A stretch of DNA of 17,587 nucleotides from PUPG01 sp041686485 (GTDB lineage Bacteria > Bacteroidota > Bacteroidia > Bacteroidales > UBA7960), in contig JAWLDT010000055.1 of assembly GCA_041686485.1 (NCBI GenBank), positions 1 to 17,587 on the forward strand. Reading direction: 5' to 3'. The position numbers and the translations under genes were made by a program. The notes beneath the pieces are model-generated. The model was not told the origin of the DNA. It worked only from the letters and a program-made list of their open reading frames with translations, and made no database searches. Within the stretch, counting starts at the first letter, position 1. Every line of letters starts with the position of its first letter. Shown one piece after another: positions 7,088 to 14,855 of this stretch.

Positions 7088-7978
7088 TCATTTCGTGACA
7101 TCAGCCACATAAAGCAGAAACTCACCCATAGCCGCCCGGAAAGACTCCAGGCGGCTATTGTTATATTCCTCAGCAAAATCTCCTGCCTGCCTGATACCAC
7201 CAAAATAGAACGCCTGAAAAGAGCCAAGCCCGGCGAAAATCCCGGCCATGTAATAACCTTGCCAGGCCAGAACACCAAAAGCAGCCAGACCGGTTAGCTG
7301 CGAGGCTGCATTCAATAGTCCCCATCCTGTTTCGCCGGCATATATCTGACCGGCTCCGGGCAAAAAAGTTGACAATAGCCGTGCGCGCTCCGGGTTTTTC
7401 ATCTCCGGCGGCCCCGGGTCGTCCATGAGGCTGTCGTACCGGCTTTTCACTTCATCTAAAAGGCCAGGGTGTTCTGCAGCCTTCTCCACCCATTCCACAA
7501 CATGCCGGCGGAGCTCTTCCCATCTGGATTGTTCAACCATCACCATACCCTCCAAAAGCAAAAACCGTTGCGAGACCAGGTCTTCATAGGCATGCCTGAC
7601 CTGCATCAATATACCATTTGCCCCCTCATAATCGCCGTCCATAAAAGCACAAAATGCCAACTGATACAGGACTTCCTTTTGCAATGCATCATCGGCCCGG
7701 TAAGTCATAGATCGCTGCAGATCTCTACGGGCACGTGCAAAATCACCCATCTGTTTCAGGGCGTCGGCCTTTTTCAGGTTAGCCAAGACCCTTTCACGTG
7801 GGTCTTCCGACATATATATGATACGCTCCAGCGCGATGGAAGCCTCAAAAAAATCCCCGTTCTCATACAGGCTGTCAGGAACAAAAAACACATCCTCTTC
7901 TGCACCTTTGACCGCTTTAGTTGAAAGCGTTGCGCAGAGGAATATGCATATCAAAAAGGATACGTTGGTCCATTTCAT
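7088..7978 (-). CDS. Exported TPR-like protein with C-terminal PGAGQIYAG membrane module (paralogue 2)
   Basis: I do not recognise a named family, so the call is structural. With the start at 7978 the protein has 296 residues. Residues about 1-26 form a signal peptide (FLICIFLCATLSTKAVKGA). The middle (30-170) is helical and TPR-like, with repeated A/L spacing (e.g. LANLKKADALKQMGDFARARRDL). The C-terminal third begins with LLSTFLPGAGQIYAG (about 182-195) and has two or three hydrophobic helices, like the DUF5683/TM2-type membrane modules common in Bacteroidota. An ATG 12 bp earlier (7990, MSFAMKWTN) is also possible; I prefer MKWTNVSFL as a signal-peptide start. Either way the signal peptide is encoded inside the 3' end of the upstream gene, in another frame. 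It is the last gene of the operon and shares its architecture with the preceding gene. Confidence 0.75.
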   Translation of the reverse strand: MKWTNVSFLICIFLCATLSTKAVKGAEEDVFFVPDSLYENGDFFEASIALERIIYMSEDPRERVLANLKKADALKQMGDFARARRDLQRSMTYRADDALQKEVLYQLAFCAFMDGDYEGANGILMQVRHAYEDLVSQRFLLLEGMVMVEQSRWEELRRHVVEWVEKAAEHPGLLDEVKSRYDSLMDDPGPPEMKNPERARLLSTFLPGAGQIYAGETGWGLLNAASQLTGLAAFGVLAWQGYYMAGIFAGLGSFQAFYFGGIRQAGDFAEEYNNSRLESFRAAMGEFLLYVADVTK

Positions 7979-8849
7979 GGCGAAACTCATTATTTGCCCT
8001 TCTCACGGCAGTTGCACTTCCCACAATATTACCCGCATAAAATAATCCGGTCACAGAGGCAGAAAGGATGAAAAGCGGGCTTTTCAGGCCGGCACCATCA
8101 TAGAAATCATAGGTTGTCAAACCCAGGGCAGCCATATAGAGGAAGCTTACAATGCCTTCCGCAGATTTTCCTGCATATACCTTTCCAAGGCCGGGAACAG
8201 CCGCCGACAACAGACCGCCAACAAAAGGCGAACGTAACGGCGTCTCTTGTATGGCCTTAAAATGATCATTCATCCGCCGTTCCTCTGCGGCCATTACATG
8301 ATAATCACCATTGAAGTCAGCAGCAAGGCTTTCATAGGTATCCAGCTCTCGCGACAACAAAGCCACACCAGCCAGCTGCAAACTTCGCATCGCCGTTTTC
8401 ATGCCACTATCCTGAATATCCAGGGAGCTCAATACGGAATAAGCACGATCATGGTTCCCAATATGGGCTAAGTTATAAGCACCGAAAAACCGGGATTTGT
8501 AATAAGCCGAACTGGCATCAGATACTTGCAGAAGATAGTCTGCCGATGCTTTCAATTTTTTTTGCCTGTATAACACCCACCCTGTCAGGTAATCCACGGA
8601 ATCACGCAATAAACCATCATCTGTATCTATACGGGAGAGCAGATAAAGGCTTTCTTCAAGATCATCACGACCTATCATGTACCGCACAAATTTCAGCTCC
8701 CTGCTCACTTCTGCAGATGTAATCTGACTCGCTGTCCCATTCTCAGTATCTGACAGACCAACCAGCTTGTTGCAGAATGAATACCCCTGGCCGTTTCCCG
8801 TTAGTGGGAAAAAAGCTACGATCAGCATAACCAGCATCCACCTTATCAT
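7917..8849 (-). CDS. Exported TPR-like protein with C-terminal PGLGKVYAG membrane module (paralogue 1)
   Basis: Unnamed 310-residue protein. Residues 1-21 form a signal peptide (MLVMLIVAFFPLTGNGQ). Residues about 45-195 are helical with TPR-like spacing (e.g. DYLTGWVLYRQKKLKASADY, AYNLAHIGNHDRAYSVL). The module SPFVGGLLSAAVPGLGKVYAG starts at about 207 and is followed by hydrophobic helices to about 285. A charged tail ends the protein. The order signal peptide, helical repeats, PGxGxxYAG membrane hairpin is the same as in the next gene, pointing to duplication. Its ATG overlaps the yidD stop in ATGA, a sign of translational coupling. Its own 3' end overlaps the next gene by 62-74 bp. The helical repeats suggest a scaffold for protein contacts in the periplasm; the actual role is unknown. 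Confidence 0.78.
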   Translation of the reverse strand: MIRWMLVMLIVAFFPLTGNGQGYSFCNKLVGLSDTENGTASQITSAEVSRELKFVRYMIGRDDLEESLYLLSRIDTDDGLLRDSVDYLTGWVLYRQKKLKASADYLLQVSDASSAYYKSRFFGAYNLAHIGNHDRAYSVLSSLDIQDSGMKTAMRSLQLAGVALLSRELDTYESLAADFNGDYHVMAAEERRMNDHFKAIQETPLRSPFVGGLLSAAVPGLGKVYAGKSAEGIVSFLYMAALGLTTYDFYDGAGLKSPLFILSASVTGLFYAGNIVGSATAVRRANNEFRHEMDQRILFDMHIPLRNAFN

Positions 8850-9325
8850 GGGTTTTCTTTTTGATACAGCTCAATACTTTCTACGACTTTTCCTGTCTGC
8901 TCATCCAGGTGCATGGGATGGATATCAAACACAGCCACCCTGTTGCAGCGCATCAACCTGTCAGCGGTAGCAACAGCCCCTTTTACCAGTCCGTATTCCC
9001 GAATAAGCTGTTTACTATAAGAAGAGCAGGTTGGATGGTACAGGCATTCAGATGGAAGCTGGGGAGACAACAACCGCTGGTACACATACATCATACCTCC
9101 GAAAGTAAGTGTAAACGGGTTATAACGTGCTATCAAACGGTCACTTCTGCTTTGCAGAAATGAAATGTCATTGGATTGCCCCTCAGCGGTTTTTGATCCC
9201 ACATGAGCCGCCAGGATGTCTGTGTCAGAGAGCGGGTCCTGGCAATGCCCGTTCATGGAAAGCACCATCAACCCGACCAATATCATCAGGGATAAAACGG
9301 CTTTGTTAATTGATAATTGTTGCAT
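8846..9325 (-). CDS. yidD: YidD family protein with predicted signal peptide and N-terminal extension
   Basis: YidD is a small factor that aids membrane-protein insertion near YidC. The core is clear at about residues 80-128: YQRLLSPQLPSECLYHPTCS, then GLVKGAVATADRLMRCNR, with the family cysteines C94, C100 and C127. Ordinary YidD is about 70-90 residues and has only an amphipathic N terminus. Here the 159-residue protein begins with a typical signal peptide (LSLMILVGLMVLSMNGHC, residues about 11-28) and a polar stretch before the core, plus about 30 residues after it. The frame is open upstream to 9418, but the ATG at 9325 starts a clean signal peptide and overlaps the preceding gene by only 20 bp. 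The stop overlaps the next ATG. If exported, the YidD core would lie in the periplasm, unlike the E. coli protein. Confidence 0.85.
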   Translation of the reverse strand: MQQLSINKAVLSLMILVGLMVLSMNGHCQDPLSDTDILAAHVGSKTAEGQSNDISFLQSRSDRLIARYNPFTLTFGGMMYVYQRLLSPQLPSECLYHPTCSSYSKQLIREYGLVKGAVATADRLMRCNRVAVFDIHPMHLDEQTGKVVESIELYQKENP

Positions 9326-10016
9326 CTTCCGGTACGTCAAAATCAAACCACGGACTATCAGCTTCGCTACCCATACGCACATCATAAAACCTGACCCGGT
9401 TGACAATCGAGTCGCCACCGGGTAAATAGTTGAATTCAGTGATCGTCATAGGAAGGGTAACATCCGGGTAAATCTCATAATCAGAATAATAAATTTTCTT
9501 AACCAGCTCATGATCCGCATCATAATAGCCGGCATAGATGGGCATATAATCATCATGAACCAGCTCAACCCTGGAGAAGAGATGACTCATGGAAGCGGGT
9601 GGCGACCATTGTGTTATCATCAGGCCATCCTCCAATGAAGTTCCGGTCTGTGTAAACCCTATCTGGCGGAGACCAAGATCCTGCAGACGGTCGTTCAGGA
9701 AGAAATACATCAGGTTGTTTTCCGAGCTGTATTCAAGGCTCCGCGTCCGGTATACGGTATTGTCTTCTTCATTATAGATGGTAAGCTCGCCCTCCCGATT
9801 GGTAATCATAACCTCATTAACCGGATCAAGGAATTTGGTAATCAGTTTTCCCTCTACCGATTGATAAAACATCGAAGCTTCAAGGGTTGCCGTCTTACCT
9901 CGCTGCAAACTCTGGCTCTCCATGTGCAGCATGATCCTGTCACTACCAAAACGAACAAAACCGGTGATCACCAATAGGAATACACTTAACAAAATGACCG
10001 GAATACGCATGTTCAT
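9306..10016 (-). CDS. Exported LolA-like (lipoprotein-carrier fold) protein
   Basis: A 236-residue secreted or membrane-anchored protein. Residues about 5-22 form a hydrophobic signal or anchor (IPVILLSVFLLVITGFV). The rest is predicted mostly beta strand and follows the half-barrel pattern of LolA/LolB-like proteins. FYQSVEGKLITKFLDPVNEVMI is followed by a DGxLTIYN-type strand (GELTIYNEEDNTVYR), later strands such as PIYAGYYDADHELVKKIYY, and a C-terminal FDFDVPEDATI. LolA carries lipoproteins across the periplasm, but the ligand here is unknown and the resemblance is by pattern only. The ATG at 10016 touches the stop codon of the histidine kinase (TAAATG), so the two are coupled; a second ATG (10010) is equally near. 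It overlaps yidD by 20 bp at the other end. Confidence 0.65.
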   Translation of the reverse strand: MNMRIPVILLSVFLLVITGFVRFGSDRIMLHMESQSLQRGKTATLEASMFYQSVEGKLITKFLDPVNEVMITNREGELTIYNEEDNTVYRTRSLEYSSENNLMYFFLNDRLQDLGLRQIGFTQTGTSLEDGLMITQWSPPASMSHLFSRVELVHDDYMPIYAGYYDADHELVKKIYYSDYEIYPDVTLPMTITEFNYLPGGDSIVNRVRFYDVRMGSEADSPWFDFDVPEDATIIN

Positions 10017-11546
10017 TTATTTTTTAAGATCAATACGAAATGTTGTGCCTTCATTGATAGAAGAGTGTTTTACAAACAATTTGCCACCATGATAATGCTC
10101 AATGATCCGTTTACTTAAGGACAAACCGAGTCCCCAGCCACTTTTCTTACTGGTAACACCAGGGTTAAAGATCGCTTTTTGTTTTGATGGCGGAATACCT
10201 CGTCCGTCATCGGAAATATCAATAATGACATGTTCCTCCAGGTTATTTACGGTTATATAAATACTGCCGGAGCCTGCCATGGCATCGATGGCATTTTTGG
10301 TAATATTTTCAACAACCCAACCAAACAGGTTTGGATTGTGTGGCACGATTACTTCCTCATCGGGAGCAGCTATCTTCAGCGACACTTTCCGGGAAATGCG
10401 TTTCTGCATGTACTCCACAACCTCATTTATAGATTCCAGAATATTCAACGGAAGCAACTGCGGAGCTGATCCAATCTTTGAAAACCGCTCAGTGATATCC
10501 TCCAGCCGTTTGATATCCTTTGACATTTCATTGATGGTGGTGTCATCCACTCCTTTCATACGCAACATCTCCATCCAGGCCAGCAGCGAAGACAATGGCG
10601 TACCGAGCTGATGAGCTGTTTCTTTAGACATGCCGACCCAAACCTGGTTTTGCTCAGCATTACGTGCCACACTAAAGAGCATATACGACACAAACAAGAA
10701 AATACCTATCGCCAGAAACTGAAAAACAGGATAGTATCGAAGCTGGGTCAACAACAGGGAGTTTGTGTAGTAGACGTAACATGGACCATAAGTTGGTAGT
10801 GTAACAGAGAGATAACGGTTTTTACCGGCCATGGAAGAAATTAATTCCTGCACCTCACCTTCTTCCGAAAAATCAACATCATCTATATTGCCATGAGCGA
10901 TCAACTCGGAGTTGGTGCTGTCGACCACGATGACAGGAACATTGGCGGAATTGATAACCAGGTCGGATATAAATGTATCTATCAGATCATCCATAACCTC
11001 ACGCAGCTCTGTAAACACGCGTGAATCCTGATAATAGATATAGCGCTGACCATCGATAATGGAAAAAGAAAGTGGCGGATATTTTGAAAAATAATCTGCA
11101 AGCTCTCCTGTCAACTCATCATATTCTGAGAAACGGTCATCCAGATTACTGCTGGTAATTACTGTACCTTCTTCATCTGTGAGGACAAGCGGAATAGTTG
11201 TATTACTCTGCAAGATGTTGGTATATAAAGTAAGCGCTTCGCGGTCTACTTCATTTCGGTTCAGGCGGCCATACACTTCTGTGAGCAGTTCCACACGTTT
11301 GGCTTCTTCATCCTGTATCAGCGAAAACAGGCTCTCGCTATCCCGGAGCAGGGTTTCCCTTTTGCGAATAGCATCAGCCCACAGCTCAACACGCTCACGT
11401 TCATCCTGCGCGATCTTTCGTACCATGTTATCGGTATAATACAGGGATGCGAGAACAATAAGGGCGGCAAAACCGAGCAAGTAAAGCTTCCATCGCTGTT
11501 TTCGGGAGTATATCTCCAACCCGGTGATTTTTGTTAGTAGCCCCAA
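10017..11546 (-). CDS. Membrane sensor histidine kinase (orphan, TTG start)
   Basis: A 509-residue kinase that would sense a periplasmic signal and phosphorylate an unidentified response regulator. It has TM1 at about 21-38, a periplasmic sensor region of roughly 230 residues with no family I can name, and TM2 at about 273-293. The H-box is ETAHQLGTP with H312. The N-box is VVENITKNAIDA (N414/N418). G1 is DDGRG (446-450), then an F-box-like IFNPGVTS and G2 WGLGLSL (471-477). All kinase boxes are intact. The start is TTG at 11546: AAAGGAG lies 9 bp before it (plus-strand 11556-11562), and the next in-frame Met (41) would remove TM1. No response regulator is adjacent. It heads an operon with the LolA-like, yidD and TPR genes, so an envelope-related signal is plausible. 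Confidence 0.9.
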   Translation of the reverse strand: MGLLTKITGLEIYSRKQRWKLYLLGFAALIVLASLYYTDNMVRKIAQDERERVELWADAIRKRETLLRDSESLFSLIQDEEAKRVELLTEVYGRLNRNEVDREALTLYTNILQSNTTIPLVLTDEEGTVITSSNLDDRFSEYDELTGELADYFSKYPPLSFSIIDGQRYIYYQDSRVFTELREVMDDLIDTFISDLVINSANVPVIVVDSTNSELIAHGNIDDVDFSEEGEVQELISSMAGKNRYLSVTLPTYGPCYVYYTNSLLLTQLRYYPVFQFLAIGIFLFVSYMLFSVARNAEQNQVWVGMSKETAHQLGTPLSSLLAWMEMLRMKGVDDTTINEMSKDIKRLEDITERFSKIGSAPQLLPLNILESINEVVEYMQKRISRKVSLKIAAPDEEVIVPHNPNLFGWVVENITKNAIDAMAGSGSIYITVNNLEEHVIIDISDDGRGIPPSKQKAIFNPGVTSKKSGWGLGLSLSKRIIEHYHGGKLFVKHSSINEGTTFRIDLKK

Positions 11547-11555
11547 AATGATCCT

Positions 11556-11562
11556 CTCCTTT
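11556..11562 (-). promoter_or_regulatory. Shine-Dalgarno sequence that fixes the kinase TTG start
   Basis: On the minus strand this reads AAAGGAG, 9 bases ahead of the TTG codon at 11546. It is one of the few strong ribosome sites in the window and supports the unusual start codon. Confidence 0.75.
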
Positions 11563-11589
11563 GCAAATAAATAAATCAGTTTTCGTATC

Positions 11590-11623
11590 CAAAAATAAAA
11601 CTTTTGTACAACATGTCTCCAAA
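11590..11623 (-). promoter_or_regulatory. Promoter of the histidine kinase-yidD-TPR operon
   Basis: On the minus strand TTTG (11623-11620) and TATTTTTG (11597-11590) match the -33 and -7 Bacteroidetes elements with a 22-bp spacer, slightly long. The predicted start near 11583 leaves a leader of about 37 bases. It is back to back with the GH3 promoter. Confidence 0.6.
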
Positions 11624-11664
11624 TAATGAACCAAAAAGATGTGTCCGGGTTATTTGGGATAAAT

Positions 11665-11698
11665 TTTGATTATTATTTACTGATAATATTTACTTTTG
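11665..11698 (+). promoter_or_regulatory. Promoter of the GH3-family gene
   Basis: TTTG at 11665-11668 and TACTTTTG at 11691-11698 match the -33 TTTG and -7 TAnnTTTG elements with a 22-bp spacer. The predicted start near 11705 leaves about 26 bases before the ATG. Confidence 0.6.
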
Positions 11699-11730
11699 CC
11701 ATAATGAATAGCTGAATTATTATAAATAGC

Positions 11731-13251
11731 ATGTCTCTTACCAATACACTTATTTTCCAGAATTTAAGAAAGCGCCTGCCTAAGATTGACCATTTCTGTT
11801 CGTCGCCGGAGCAGGTACAGGACCAAACCCTGCTATCGCTGATAAAGCATGCGCGGAACACTGAATGGGGTAAAGAACATGGATACCATGACATTCAGAA
11901 TTATGAGACTTTTTGTGAACGTGTCCCCATACAGGGATATGAAGATATAAAACCTTACGTTGACCGCATATTAAATGGGGAGCAAAACCTACTCTGGCCT
12001 TCCAGGATACGCTGGTTTGCGCAATCATCCGGTACCACATCCGACCGGAGCAAATTCATACCTGTCAGCAGAGAAGCACTTTCAGCCTGCCATTTCAGGG
12101 CCGGCAAGGATGTATTGGCTTTGTACCACAAACACAATCCATCATCCCGTATTTTTGACGGCAAAGGACTTATAATGGGGGGCAGCCACAAAGTGAGCAA
12201 GCTTAATACTAAACTAAGATATGGTGACTTGTCGGCGGTTCTGTTAGAAAATGCACCGGCCTACATTAGCCCCTTCCGCACGCCACCACTGTCCGTTTCC
12301 CTGATGGAAAACTGGGAGGAGAAACTCGACAAGGTAGCCCATATCGCTTATCACAAGAATGTGACCAATATAAGCGGGGTTCCTTCCTGGAACCTGATAT
12401 TGCTCAAACACATCCTGAAAATCACCGGTCGTAACAATATTTTGGAAGTATGGCCAAACCTGGAGCTTTTTATTCATGGCGGCGTCAGTTTTGCCCCTTA
12501 CCGTGGCCAGTTTGAAAAGCTGATCCCTTCAGAGAACATGCAATATGTGGAAACTTATAATGCATCAGAAGGTTTTTTTGGTATACAGGACCAGCCGGGG
12601 TCTGATGAACTACTCTTAATGCTCGATTATGGCATCTTTTACGAATTTATTCCGATGGATGATTTTGGGGAACAGCAACCTGTTGTGGTGCCGCTCTCCC
12701 GGGTCAGGACCGATACCAATTACGCAATGGTAATTACCACAAATGCAGGGTTGTGGCGATACGTGATTGGTGATACTGTCCGCTTCACCAGCCTTTCTCC
12801 ATATCGTATTAAGATATCAGGACGCACCAAAAATTTCATCAATGCTTTCGGTGAAGAACTGATCGTTGATAATACGGAGAAGGCATTAAATGAAGCCTGC
12901 CGTGCAACCGGTGCCATCATCAGCGAATACACGGCTGCACCGGTATATCTTGACGACAATCATTCAGCCGCCCACCAGTACATCATCGAATTTGAACGCA
13001 ACCCCCATGATCTGGAACACTTCACAGATATTCTGGACAATGAATTGATCCGTTTAAATTCGGACTATGAGGCTAAGCGCAGCAGCGATCTGATGCTGAA
13101 AAAGCCCAAGATAACGACCGTTCCCGGTCAGACTTTTTTCAATTGGATGAAGTCAAAAGGCAGAATAGGCGGGCAAAACAAAGTGCCCCGACTATACAAT
13201 AACCGTAAGTACGTGGACGAGATACTCAGTTTTCTCAAAGAGAATCAATAA
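11731..13251 (+). CDS. GH3 auxin-responsive promoter family protein (acyl-acid--amido synthetase fold)
   Basis: GH3 proteins are adenylate-forming enzymes; plant members join amino acids to acyl acids such as jasmonate or indole-acetate through an acyl-AMP. Bacterial members are widespread in Bacteroidota with unknown substrates. In this 506-residue protein the nucleotide-binding blocks are intact: SSGTTSDRSKFIPV (99-112), YNASEGFFG (276-284), YVIGDTVRF (344-352) and GRTKNFINAFGEEL (364-377). The GH3 C-terminal lobe (about 380-506) follows. No signal peptide or membrane segment is seen. It has its own candidate promoter, and the ATG at 11731 is the first in frame. A deoxynucleoside kinase gene follows after 78 bp with a separate promoter. 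The reaction type is reasonably safe; the substrates are not known. Confidence 0.9.
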   Translation: MSLTNTLIFQNLRKRLPKIDHFCSSPEQVQDQTLLSLIKHARNTEWGKEHGYHDIQNYETFCERVPIQGYEDIKPYVDRILNGEQNLLWPSRIRWFAQSSGTTSDRSKFIPVSREALSACHFRAGKDVLALYHKHNPSSRIFDGKGLIMGGSHKVSKLNTKLRYGDLSAVLLENAPAYISPFRTPPLSVSLMENWEEKLDKVAHIAYHKNVTNISGVPSWNLILLKHILKITGRNNILEVWPNLELFIHGGVSFAPYRGQFEKLIPSENMQYVETYNASEGFFGIQDQPGSDELLLMLDYGIFYEFIPMDDFGEQQPVVVPLSRVRTDTNYAMVITTNAGLWRYVIGDTVRFTSLSPYRIKISGRTKNFINAFGEELIVDNTEKALNEACRATGAIISEYTAAPVYLDDNHSAAHQYIIEFERNPHDLEHFTDILDNELIRLNSDYEAKRSSDLMLKKPKITTVPGQTFFNWMKSKGRIGGQNKVPRLYNNRKYVDEILSFLKENQ

Positions 13252-13274
13252 GAAAAATACCAGCAACATTCGCT

Positions 13275-13304
13275 TTTGTAATCCTAAAAAGTGATGTAAA
13301 TTTG
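13275..13304 (+). promoter_or_regulatory. Promoter of the deoxynucleoside kinase gene
   Basis: TTTG at 13275-13278 and TAAATTTG at 13297-13304 match both Bacteroidetes promoter elements with an 18-bp spacer. The predicted start near 13311 leaves about 19 bases before the ATG at 13330. Confidence 0.75.
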
Positions 13305-13329
13305 TTGGACTTACCAACCAGACATCGAC

Positions 13330-13944
13330 ATGCATATTGCCATTGCCGGCAACATAGGTTCCGGAAAAACAACGCTGGCCGGTCTTCTGGCCAAACATTA
13401 TGGCTGGGAGGCCGAATATGAAGATGTGGACACCAATCCTTACCTCAATAATTTTTATGAGGATATGAAACGCTGGTCGTTCAACCTGCAGATATATTTC
13501 CTGAACAGCCGGTTTCGTCAGGTAATAGAACTGCGAAAAAAGGATAAAAGTGTGATCCAGGACAGGACCATCTACGAAGACGCCTATATTTTTGCGCCCA
13601 ATTTACATGAAATGGGGCTGATGTCGTCACGTGACTTTAACAATTACTCAAGTCTGTTTGAGCTGATGAGCTCCTTTATTCAGCCTCCTGACCTGTTGAT
13701 ACACCTCAAAGCCAGCGTCCCAACCCTGGTAAGCCAGATCCAGAAAAGAGGACGCGACTACGAAAATGGCATCCGTCTTGATTATCTGAAAAAATTAAAT
13801 GAACGGTATGACGAATGGATTGAAGGATACGATCTTGGCAAGTTATTGCATATCGATGTCGACAATCTCAAATTCAGCGAACGTAAAGAAGACCTCGGTG
13901 TGGTGATTCAAAAAATTGATGCTGAAATTCACGGACTGTTTTAG
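13330..13944 (+). CDS. Deoxynucleoside kinase (dAK/dGK type)
   Basis: Phosphorylates a deoxynucleoside to its 5'-monophosphate for nucleotide salvage in the cytoplasm. The 204-residue protein has the P-loop GNIGSGKT at 7-14 right at the N terminus. A substrate-site segment follows (NPYLNNFYEDMKRWSFNLQ, 36-54). D78-R79 lie in QDRTIYEDAYIF, the dNK family DR(S/T) motif, and a basic lid sequence KRGRDYE at about 139-145 completes the set. Length and order fit bacterial deoxyadenosine/deoxyguanosine kinases; which base is preferred cannot be read from the motifs. The ATG at 13330 places the P-loop normally. It has its own promoter and is followed by kdsB after 45 bp, possibly on the same transcript. 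Confidence 0.92.
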   Translation: MHIAIAGNIGSGKTTLAGLLAKHYGWEAEYEDVDTNPYLNNFYEDMKRWSFNLQIYFLNSRFRQVIELRKKDKSVIQDRTIYEDAYIFAPNLHEMGLMSSRDFNNYSSLFELMSSFIQPPDLLIHLKASVPTLVSQIQKRGRDYENGIRLDYLKKLNERYDEWIEGYDLGKLLHIDVDNLKFSERKEDLGVVIQKIDAEIHGLF

Positions 13945-13989
13945 CTTCTGCAGTAAGAGACATAGCAGATTCCCATATAATACACACCC

Positions 13990-14736
13990 ATGCAATGTAT
14001 AGGTATCATACCAGCCCGATATGCTTCCACCAGGTTTCCCGGAAAACCGCTGGTCGACATCCAGGGCAAATCCATGATACAAAGGGTTTACGAGCAGGCT
14101 TGCAAATGTCCTTCCCTGGAGGAGGTGGTGGTTGCCACCGACGACAATCGGATTTTTGACCACGTATCGGCGTTCGGGCACGCGGTTATGACCGACACCG
14201 AACTCTCAAGCGGCACCGAAAGATGTCTGCAGGCCCTGAAATCATTAAACAACCATACAAATATCGATGCGGTGATCAACATCCAGGGCGACGAACCATT
14301 TATCAGTCCTGAACAGATTGAATTGGTCATTAAGGGGCTGCATGAATCCGGGAAAACCATTGTAACGCTTGTCAAAAAAATCGACAACAGGGAGCTTGTA
14401 AACAACCCGCATATAGTGAAAGTGGTTTTCTCACGCCGCGGCAGGGCATTATACTTCAGCAGGGCACCCATTCCGCATCTAAGCAGGCAAAGCCTTACAG
14501 ACATTCAAAATAACCATCCGGTCCATTACAAGCATCTGGGGCTCTACGGGTATCATGTCAACAGCCTGGAAAAGATCGTGGCACTGCCACCGGGGCTGTT
14601 GGAAAAGGTTGAATCACTTGAACAACTCAGATGGTTGGAACATAATTTCGACATTTACGTAAAAGAAACAACCATAGAGAATATTGCCATTGACACCCCG
14701 GAGGATCTGAATAACATTCCGCCGGCAGATGCATAA
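13990..14736 (+). CDS. kdsB: 3-deoxy-manno-octulosonate cytidylyltransferase
   Basis: Activates Kdo with CTP to give CMP-Kdo and pyrophosphate, the sugar donor for the inner core of lipopolysaccharide; cytoplasmic. The 248-residue length is standard. Signature blocks: IPARYASTRFPGKPL (7-21, nucleotide-binding), NIQGDEPF (97-104) with the metal-binding D101, YKHLGLYGYH (180-189), LEQLRWLE (210-217) and DTPEDL (235-240) with the second metal-binding aspartate D235. All expected residues are present. The ATG at 13990 begins MQCIGIIPAR, giving the usual few residues before the motif. Its presence is direct evidence for a Kdo-containing Gram-negative envelope. It lies 45 bp after the kinase gene; no terminator is seen on either side. 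Confidence 0.96.
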   Translation: MQCIGIIPARYASTRFPGKPLVDIQGKSMIQRVYEQACKCPSLEEVVVATDDNRIFDHVSAFGHAVMTDTELSSGTERCLQALKSLNNHTNIDAVINIQGDEPFISPEQIELVIKGLHESGKTIVTLVKKIDNRELVNNPHIVKVVFSRRGRALYFSRAPIPHLSRQSLTDIQNNHPVHYKHLGLYGYHVNSLEKIVALPPGLLEKVESLEQLRWLEHNFDIYVKETTIENIAIDTPEDLNNIPPADA

Positions 14737-14855
14737 TCAGTCAGGTATACCGCATATGTGCCAAGAAAGTGGATTTGTCACATTTTTTTTATAATTTAGT
14801 AATTTGGATGATTTTGTTGTCAACAAGGCTATAAACCTTTATAATAATCCCCCTT

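Noticed and set aside
9326..9418. Longer yidD start (190 codons)
   Set aside because: It would add a second hydrophobic stretch before the signal peptide and overlap the upstream gene by over 100 bp; the ATG at 9325 is more natural.
14737..14770. Palindrome GGTATACC near the kdsB end as a terminator
   Set aside because: Too short, no T run follows directly; not convincing.
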